Shown here one piece after another: positions 6,769 through 11,482 of a stretch of 11,482 nucleotides of DNA; the first letter of the stretch is position 1; every line of letters begins with the position of its first letter. The notes beneath the pieces were generated by a model. That model searched no databases. It was given only the letters and a program-made list of their open reading frames with translations, and was not told where the DNA came from. The translations under genes and the position numbers were made by a program. Source of the stretch: Hadesarchaea archaeon DG-33 (GTDB taxonomy: Archaea > Hadarchaeota > Hadarchaeia > Hadarchaeales > Hadarchaeaceae); NCBI GenBank assembly GCA_001515185.1, contig LQHI01000026.1, forward strand, positions 1-11,482. Reading direction: 5' to 3'.

Positions 6769-6830
6769 AAGATTACTTCTCGCGATAGTCTGCATCCTAA
6801 TTTTGATTTAACTCAAAATTCCGCGCATAA

Positions 6831-7770
6831 TTATTTTGCCCAAACTCGAATACCCAAGTAGGATAGCGCGCCCGCTCCGACCGCTGTGCCGAAAACAAAA
6901 TCGCTCGCTCGACGGCCCATGCAGCGGCCGCGACTGGGTAAAGCTGCGGCGGCATGAATTTCATGAAAATTAAAATCATAGCTACATCCACCGTACCGAT
7001 TCCGGCGGGCAGGAGAGGGATCAAGCCTGCCATCCACGGTAACGTCGTGGCTAACACCAACATCGCCAAGGGGGGAGTATACCCATACTCAAGCGCTTTG
7101 AAAATTACAAACAACCTTGCGATCCCAAATATCCATAAAATCGCAGCTTATTTGCGGGCCTGCGGAAAAACCCCATGATACGCGCCACAAGCCCACCAAT
7201 GCGTGCCGCTGCCATCTTGCCGCGTAGAACGTGCCAAAAAAGCAAACTCCAGCCGATAATGATAGCGGCCCAGAACATCATAATCACCAATGCTGACCAA
7301 ATGGGCGTCCATTCAATAGATAGCAATAATCCAATCATCACAAATGAAAGGAAAACTGGAAAATCCAATATAAACTCGCCTAAAATCGTGGCAAAGCCGG
7401 ATGAGTATGAAATTCGCTGAGTTTTATTCAGCAAATATGCTCGCGCGACTGGGTCACCACCAGAATATGTAAATGGCGTAACGTTGTTGATGAAAATCCC
7501 GCCTAAAATCACCACGTAAAGGTTGCGCAGGCCAACCTGATGTCCAACCCTTGAAAGTGTCACATTCCAGCGACCTGCCCAGAAGGCCACACCAAAGAGG
7601 TAAACACCAAAAGCTAAAATCAGCAGTATTGGGTTGGCTCTGCCCAAGGCTTGGAACATCGCGTAGAGATCCTCACGTGCAAAAAGTAATGCTGCTATCG
7701 CAACTACCACAACAACGAAAAGAGCGAAGAGTAGAGTCCTCCGGGTGGTGAATCTCTTGGTTCGAGCCAA
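6831..7770 (-). pseudogene. UPF0104 / LPG synthase flippase-like membrane protein, broken by two frameshifts
   Basis: Three pieces make one protein. The first (7770 to about 7147) holds the N-terminal anchor, GRWNVTLSRVG, and the signature NNVTPFTYSGGDPVARAYLLNK-type block (N...P...GG.P.RAYLL). The second (about 7147-6899) holds WIFGIARLFVIFKALEYG and LIPLLPAGIGTVDVAM, the conserved P-x-GIG motif. The third (about 6896-6831) holds FVFGTAVGAGALSYLGIRVW and ends at TAA. Joined, they give roughly 313 residues, close to family length. Both joins need one extra base, the second in the A4-C-A4 tract at 6892-6900 (+ strand). Without repair, translation would continue to 7105 in the first frame; a downstream frame ends at 6797. 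The start is TTG 7770 with a perfect GGAGGT. Relatives include the flippase domain of MprF. Real decay and sequence error cannot be separated here. Confidence 0.8.
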
Positions 7771-7775
7771 TGCAA

Positions 7776-7781
7776 ACCTCC
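7776..7781 (-). promoter_or_regulatory. Ribosome site GGAGGT that fixes the TTG start of the UPF0104 gene
   Basis: GGAGGT on the minus strand lies five bases before TTG 7770. No ATG or GTG is nearby in frame, and the resulting N-terminus aligns residue for residue with that of the VTT protein, so the TTG is well supported. Confidence 0.65.
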
Positions 7782-7843
7782 AGTCCCATCATCTCATAAT
7801 ACGGTTTAAGTATTCCTAAATCGACTTAATTAAGGTAATCCGC

Positions 7844-8008
7844 ATGCCGAAAGAAACCATCAACCCCCAACTGCTAAAAATCTTGGCGTGCCCAGTCTGC
7901 AAGCGCGATGTTGAGCTCAAAGGTAACGAGCTGGTTTGCGTTGAATGCAGAAAGCGCTACCCTATCGTGGATGGGATCCCTCATCTTCTCCCCGATGAAC
8001 TACGGTAA
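7844..8008 (+). CDS. Trm112/UPF0434-like zinc-ribbon protein, 54 residues
   Basis: The small frame starts at ATG 7844 after AAGGTAAT (7832-7839) and ends at TAA 8006-8008. It encodes the typical Trm112-like pattern: LLKILACPVCKRDVEL, then LVCVECRKRYPIVDGIPHLLP. Two Cys pairs (Cys16/Cys19 and Cys32/Cys35) form a zinc site, and YPIVDGIPHLLPDE is the family's conserved tail. In archaea and eukaryotes Trm112 binds and stabilises several methyltransferases that modify tRNA, rRNA and release factors. This one is short, so it could be a minimal Trm112 or a UPF0434 protein of unknown role. Its last nine bases overlap the end of the convergent DUF371 gene. A TATA-like TTTAAGTA lies at about 7805-7812. 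Confidence 0.85.
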   Translation: MPKETINPQLLKILACPVCKRDVELKGNELVCVECRKRYPIVDGIPHLLPDELR

Positions 8009-8425
8009 TGCCACCTCTATCACCACTCTCACGCTCATTAGGGATTGCAGCTTACTCACGAAACTCCTAGAAAGACCCGCTGCTGCTTTGTCTGCTCTAA
8101 TCGCGAGCGTACGCCCACAAATGAACTCACTTTTTCTGACCACCAAATCGGTAGGATGCTCAAGAGTTAATGAAGGATGACCAAAAGCATGAACTTTCTC
8201 CACTCTTCCACCAGCCTCAATTGTGATGGTAACTGCCGCGCCCGACCTAACGGCTTTTTTAAAACCATCGCTGAACTCGGCAGCCCCCCTGCTCGCTGCA
8301 ACCGCGATTATGCAATCTCCCTTGGGACCAACTTCCTCATCCTTCGTGATCATCAATGTTGTTGGGTGCCTCGCCGTGACCCGTGGATGCCCCTTAGCCG
8401 TGATGACCTCAACGATTTCTCCCAT
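8000..8425 (-). CDS. DUF371 family protein, archaea-specific, unknown function
   Basis: This 141-residue protein matches DUF371 throughout. ITAKGHPRVTARHPTTLMIT is near the N-terminus, then GDCIIAVAASRG (Gly-Asp-Cys-Ile-Ile), a central strand-rich part ending VHAFGHPSLTLEHPTDLVVRKS, then FICGRTLAIRADKAAAGLSRSFV. Gly-His-Pro occurs in both halves (KGHPRVTARHPT and FGHPSLTLEHPT), suggesting an internal duplication. No membrane segment or signal peptide is visible; it is probably a soluble cytoplasmic protein. The ATG at 8425 follows a G-rich stretch (GGGGGGAAC) that can act as the ribosome site. It is divergent from pcm, with 49 bases between the starts. The function of the family is not known, and I do not assign one. 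Confidence 0.88.
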   Translation of the reverse strand: MGEIVEVITAKGHPRVTARHPTTLMITKDEEVGPKGDCIIAVAASRGAAEFSDGFKKAVRSGAAVTITIEAGGRVEKVHAFGHPSLTLEHPTDLVVRKSEFICGRTLAIRADKAAAGLSRSFVSKLQSLMSVRVVIEVALP

Positions 8426-8474
8426 GTTCCCCCCACTCCCTTAAGCTTGAAGGAAGATAATTTATTTTGGTTGT

Positions 8475-9134
8475 ATGCACGAACGGGAGCGCGAGGAGTT
8501 GGTTGAGCGCCTCGTCCAATGGGGCTACCTTAGCAAGCGAGACATCATCGACGCTTTCAAAAAAGTACCACGCCATGAATTTATCCCTGAAAACATCCGG
8601 GACTACGCCTATGCCGATCAACCACTTTCGATAGGCCACGGGCAGACAATCTCGGCCCCCAGCATGATCGCCATCATGTTGGAATCGCTTGACCTCAAGG
8701 TGGGGCAAAAGGTGCTAGAAGTGGGCACCGGCTCTGGGTACAACGCTGCCCTCATCGCCGAGATTGTCGGACAAAAGGGGAAAGTCTTCTCAATAGAGCG
8801 GATTAACGAGCTGGCTGATTTCGGGCGTGCGAACCTCGATCGAACTGGATATGGCTGGGTTCATGTCGTTGTTGGGGATGGAACATGCGGCTATGAAAAA
8901 GAGGCCCCTTGGAACCGCATCCTCGTAACCGCTTGTACCCCAAAGCTACCGGAGCCTCTCCTCAAGCAGTTGAAGGTCAAAGGGAAGCTGGGCGCACCAG
9001 TTGGTCAACACTACATGTTCCAGACTTGGATGGTTGCGGAGAAGCGTGCCAAGGGGGAGCTCAAAATTGAAGAGCGAGGGGGATGCTCCTTCGTGCCGCT
9101 GGTCGGGGAATATGGGTGGAAGGCTGAGGACTAA
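8475..9134 (+). CDS. pcm: Protein-L-isoaspartate O-methyltransferase
   Basis: This 219-residue repair enzyme methylates isoaspartyl residues in aged proteins using S-adenosylmethionine, which allows their reconversion to aspartate. The N-terminal part has VPRHEFIPE (31-39), then ADQPLSIGHGQTISAPSMIA, the substrate-side signature of the family. SAM motif I is VLEVGTGSGYNAALIA (80-95), the acidic loop SIERI is at 106-110, and the later DxxxILVTACTPKLPEPLLKQL-type motif is present with Asn147 where Asp is usual before the isoleucine. The length is normal for archaeal members. The ATG at 8475 is the only sensible start; no clear ribosome site lies at normal spacing, so a leaderless or weakly led mRNA is likely. 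Its stop overlaps the FEN-1 stop by three to four bases in convergent orientation. Confidence 0.95.
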   Translation: MHEREREELVERLVQWGYLSKRDIIDAFKKVPRHEFIPENIRDYAYADQPLSIGHGQTISAPSMIAIMLESLDLKVGQKVLEVGTGSGYNAALIAEIVGQKGKVFSIERINELADFGRANLDRTGYGWVHVVVGDGTCGYEKEAPWNRILVTACTPKLPEPLLKQLKVKGKLGAPVGQHYMFQTWMVAEKRAKGELKIEERGGCSFVPLVGEYGWKAED

Positions 9135-10159
9135 CCAAACCACTTCTCGAGCGAAACTTGTTCCAGATCACGCTGTCCTTTGAGCAACCGATCGATACCA
9201 GTCTGAACTCTTGATTCAGAAAAATCGTGTACCCCACACAAGAACTCTTTAATTCCCTCTGGGTCTGGGTCGCCCCATTTCAACTCATATTCAGCTGTGA
9301 CGTTCGGCTTCAAGAAGATATCTCTCACTTCGAGCGGGTCAACCTCAAATTTTTCCCAAAGTTCGGTCTTCATAAGTTGCTTGATGGAAACGTGTTCTCG
9401 GACGAGTTCAAGCGCCTTCTTCGGACCTATCCCTTTTATCCCCGCGTTGTAATCTGTCCCAACCAAGATGCCAATATCCACGAGCTGTTCTTGAGTTACC
9501 CTGAGTTCCTTCAAGAGGGGTTGGAGTTCGATCACCTCTGGAAATACCTCGATGTACACATCCTTTCCAGGTAACTTCCGCCTGCCAGTGATGGCCAAGT
9601 TACGTACGAGTATTGGGGCTCCAAATAGCAGACTGTCGAAATCCTGACTCGCAGCCGCCCAAGCATCGTTCCGCTGGACAAGGTGCGCTGCTTGGGCCTC
9701 GCCTTCCCCCGGCGCCTGAACCCAGGGAAGCCCCATATAGCCCAAAAGTGTCTGCGCTTGTTTAATCATCTGCTCGTTCACCCGCCCTGCACGCTGTGCA
9801 AACTTCTTGGCCTCTTTAATTCTGCCCTCCTTGAGCGCGGTTGCCCACTCCTTGGCCGCCTCCTTTCTCACCGCGCGACGCTGCTTGACGGTGCGCAGCT
9901 TCAATTTAGGCGGTTCCCCATCGAACACATACACCGGCTTGATCCCCGCCTCAATTAAGTTCGCGGTCCGATAGAAGAGGCCAGATAGATGGGATGTTAT
10001 TCTCCCTTTAGAATCTTTTAGAAGCTCCCCGTCACGCTGCCGGATTATAGAGAGAAACTGATAAAGCGAGTTCATCGCGTCAATCGCAATTACCCGCCCG
10101 CGAAGTTGCTCGAACTCGACCTTTTGCTTAAGCACGATGTCGCCAAGCTGGACGCCCAC
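9131..10159 (-). CDS. fen: Flap endonuclease 1 (FEN-1)
   Basis: This structure-specific nuclease removes 5' flaps during Okazaki-fragment maturation and long-patch repair. The 342-residue protein carries every metal ligand at the numbering used for Pyrococcus FEN-1: Asp27 (IDAMN), Asp80 (VFDGEPP), Glu152 and Glu154 (PGEGEAQAA), Asp173 and Asp175 (SQDFDSLLFG), and Asp236 (GTDYN). The helix-hairpin-helix GIKGIGPKKALEL follows at about 240-252. The C-terminus ends in QVSLEKWFG, a canonical PCNA-interacting box (Gln334, Leu337, Trp340, Phe341). The GTG start at 10159 is fixed by the universal MGVQLGD opening and by GGTG five bases upstream. It is complete and shows no frame problem, unlike the genes on either side further out. 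An 83-base gap with A/T boxes separates it from rpoK. Confidence 0.97.
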   Translation of the reverse strand: MGVQLGDIVLKQKVEFEQLRGRVIAIDAMNSLYQFLSIIRQRDGELLKDSKGRITSHLSGLFYRTANLIEAGIKPVYVFDGEPPKLKLRTVKQRRAVRKEAAKEWATALKEGRIKEAKKFAQRAGRVNEQMIKQAQTLLGYMGLPWVQAPGEGEAQAAHLVQRNDAWAAASQDFDSLLFGAPILVRNLAITGRRKLPGKDVYIEVFPEVIELQPLLKELRVTQEQLVDIGILVGTDYNAGIKGIGPKKALELVREHVSIKQLMKTELWEKFEVDPLEVRDIFLKPNVTAEYELKWGDPDPEGIKEFLCGVHDFSESRVQTGIDRLLKGQRDLEQVSLEKWFG

Positions 10160-10180
10160 CTTGACACCAATAATAAATCA

Positions 10181-10199
10181 TCTTAAACTCACTTAAACT
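10181..10199 (-). repeat. Tandem 10-base repeat in the FEN-1 promoter region
   Basis: CTTAAACT occurs at 10182-10189 and again at 10192-10199, spaced exactly ten bases (one helical turn). On the coding strand of fen this reads AGTTTAAG twice, at about 22-40 bases before the GTG, where a TATA box is expected. It may be a doubled TATA element or a regulator-binding site, or chance in A/T-rich DNA. Confidence 0.4.
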
Positions 10200-10242
10200 T
10201 CTAAGAATGAATAAAAACTAGTTGAACGATTATTTTGGTTGC

Positions 10243-10454
10243 TTACGCGGATTCGCCCGGCATTCTCCTCACAATGGTTATCGGAATCGCTTCCTTCTCG
10301 AACTCTAATAAAGCAATATCAATTGGATTTCCCATGCCCTCAGGCACCTCGATGAGCACAGGTGCGCCCATTGATATTTGAAGAGCTCTGGCCCCCACGA
10401 TGCGGGCCTTCTCAAAGCGGGTGTATTTTTTTGGGAAAATGGACGAGCCCCCAT
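10243..10454 (-). CDS. rpoK: DNA-directed RNA polymerase subunit K (Rpb6/omega homologue), with a start-frame problem
   Basis: The core YTRFEKARIVGARALQISMG followed by APVLIEVPEGMGNPIDIALL and EAIPITIVRRMPG is clearly RpoK, the small subunit that clamps the largest polymerase subunit. The RpoK frame has no ATG, GTG or TTG just upstream of YTRFE. The best start by position is ATG 10454-10452, which overlaps the thermosome stop as TGATG, but it is one base out of frame. Adding one A to the A7 run (T7 at 10426-10432 on the + strand) joins MGARPFSQKK to YTRFE and gives a normal 70-residue protein. Alternatives are an ATT start at 10440 (65 residues) or a natural -1 slip on A-AAA-AAA. The overlap suggests co-transcription and coupling with the thermosome gene. 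Since rpoK is normally essential, a read error is the simplest view. Confidence 0.9.
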
Positions 10455-11482
10455 CACATCGGCGGCATACCGCCCATCCCCATACCAGGTGGGGGTCCTG
10501 GTCCCCTCTCTTCTCTCTCAAGTTTTCCAGCAGCGATAACGTCATCAATCCGCAGGATCATCTCCGTCACTTCGCTTGCCGATTTAATTGCCTGAGTCTT
10601 GATGCGAAGGGGTTCGACGATGCCCAATTTAAGAGTGTTCGTCACTTCCCCACTTATTACATCAATTCCAATATCTTTGCCATCTTTTTTCTCGTGGGCC
10701 GCGCGCAGCTGTACCAAGATATCTATTGGGTCCAACCCAGCATTCTCCGCCAAGGTCCGTGGGATGACCTCGATCGCGTCGGCAAATGCATTAATTGCAA
10801 GTGCCTCGCGTCCACTCACCGTGCCAGCGTACTCTCGCAGTCCCTTCGCGGCCTCTATCTCCGGAGCACCCCCGCCTGCTACTATCTTGCCGTCCTCTAT
10901 CGCAACCGAAACCACCGAAACAGCATCGTGCACCGCACGCTCGGCTTCATCGACCACATGCTCGGTGCCACCGCGCACGAGCAGGCTTACAGCTTTCGGG
11001 TCTTTGCACCCCTCGATAAATATCATTTCTTCGCCCGCTATCTTGCGCTCCTCCACCTGTGCCGCGAACCCGAGATCTTTCGCCGTGAGATCCTTGATAT
11101 TCGTAACGATTTTTCCACCGGTAGCACGCGCAAGCTTTTCTATATCTGACTCCTTGACTCTCCGCACCGCCAAGATTCCCGCCTTCGCTAAGTAGTGGAT
11201 CATCGATACCCTTTTGACAGAGCACGACGTTCGCTCCTGTTTTCTTCACTTGATCCACCATCTCTTGAAGCATGTGCCGCTCTTCCTCGAGAAAGCTCCG
11301 GAGTTGCTCAGGATCGGTTATGTTTATCTTAGCACTAGTTTCTGTCCCTTTGACCTCCAAAGCTAGATTGAGGAGAATTATCTTCGCCTTCTCGACACGC
11401 TTCGGCATGCCCGGGTGGACAACCTCTTTGTCGAGCACCAAGCCCTGAATGAGCTGGGAATCGGCTGAACCTCCCCCGCTCT
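10454..11482 (-). pseudogene. Thermosome subunit (group II chaperonin), N-terminus cut off, frame broken once
   Basis: The thermosome is the ATP-driven cytosolic folding cage. The frame enters from the right edge with SGGGSADSQLIQGLVLDKEV, then HPGMPKRVEKAKIILLNLALE and GANVVLCQKGIDD (apical domain). At 11199-11197 the frame changes: family members have three residues between Asp-Asp and His-Tyr-Leu-Ala-Lys, but here a single base separates them, a net loss of eight bases. The second frame continues HYLAKAGILAVRRVKESD, then GGTEHVVDEAERAVHDAVSV with the catalytic Asp of HDA, GGGAPEIEAAKG, AENAGLDPIDILVQL, and ends with the Gly/Met-rich tail GPPPGMGMGGMPPM. Roughly 160-180 N-terminal residues lie outside. 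If real, the break removes the second half; archaea often carry several thermosome genes, so a dead copy is possible. Its TGA overlaps the likely rpoK start. Confidence 0.88.

Noticed and set aside
6797..6830. Alternative C-terminus of the UPF0104 gene running to 6797
   Set aside because: After Val-Glu-Arg-Ala-Ile this frame becomes polar and unlike the family, while the neighbouring frame gives a hydrophobic family-like end that stops at 6831.
9131..9134. Four-base overlap of the pcm and FEN-1 stops
   Set aside because: Short convergent overlaps are common in compact archaeal genomes, so this is not notable by itself.
10400..11195. Long plus-strand open frames (up to 249 codons) opposite the thermosome and rpoK genes
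   Set aside because: They are antisense shadows of well-recognised chaperonin codons. Their translations are low in complexity and show no family motif.

Overview
The window is archaeal chromosomal DNA. Several genes belong to archaeal or archaeal/eukaryotic families: a type V fructose-1,6-bisphosphate aldolase/phosphatase, FEN-1 with a PCNA-binding tail, the RNA polymerase subunit RpoK, a group II chaperonin (thermosome), a DUF371 protein and a Trm112-like zinc ribbon. Start regions look archaeal too, with A/T-rich TATA-like boxes about 34 bases before some ATGs, GTG and TTG starts, and purine-rich ribosome sites. The species cannot be named from the sequence alone. Both outermost genes are cut by the window edges.

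Layout: (1) 1-921 holds the C-terminal three quarters of the FBP aldolase/phosphatase. (2) 922-7770 is an envelope and glycosylation block. It contains a VTT/DedA-type membrane protein (-), a GT4 and a GT2 glycosyltransferase in tandem (+), an NAD-dependent sugar epimerase (-), a second GT4 enzyme (-), a 62-residue membrane protein coupled to a YdjM/DUF457-like membrane protein (+), and a frameshifted UPF0104-type (LPG synthase/flippase-like) membrane protein (-). (3) 7844-11482 is housekeeping: a zinc ribbon (+), DUF371 (-), protein L-isoaspartate methyltransferase (+), FEN-1 (-), rpoK (-) and a frameshifted thermosome gene (-).

How they fit together: the epimerase could supply a nucleotide sugar, and the three glycosyltransferases could build a glycolipid or lipid-linked glycan. 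The VTT and UPF0104 proteins are candidates for moving lipids or lipid carriers across the membrane. This is inference from families and proximity.

The three most useful observations do not appear in a plain gene list. First, 4756-4850 is a decayed second copy of the 62-residue membrane protein gene at 6089-6277, with Trp8 changed to a TGA stop and an 18-base in-frame gap. Second, the VTT and UPF0104 proteins share a near-identical N-terminal anchor although the rest of each belongs to a different family. Third, three genes between 6.8 and 11.2 kb (UPF0104 twice, rpoK, thermosome) carry frame breaks. Most are one-base losses at or near homopolymers, so sequence error must be excluded before they are called real pseudogenes.

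No tRNA, rRNA, CRISPR array, insertion sequence or integrase was recognised. No gene-free stretch exceeds 300 bases; the longest, 1588-1831, appears to hold divergent promoters.
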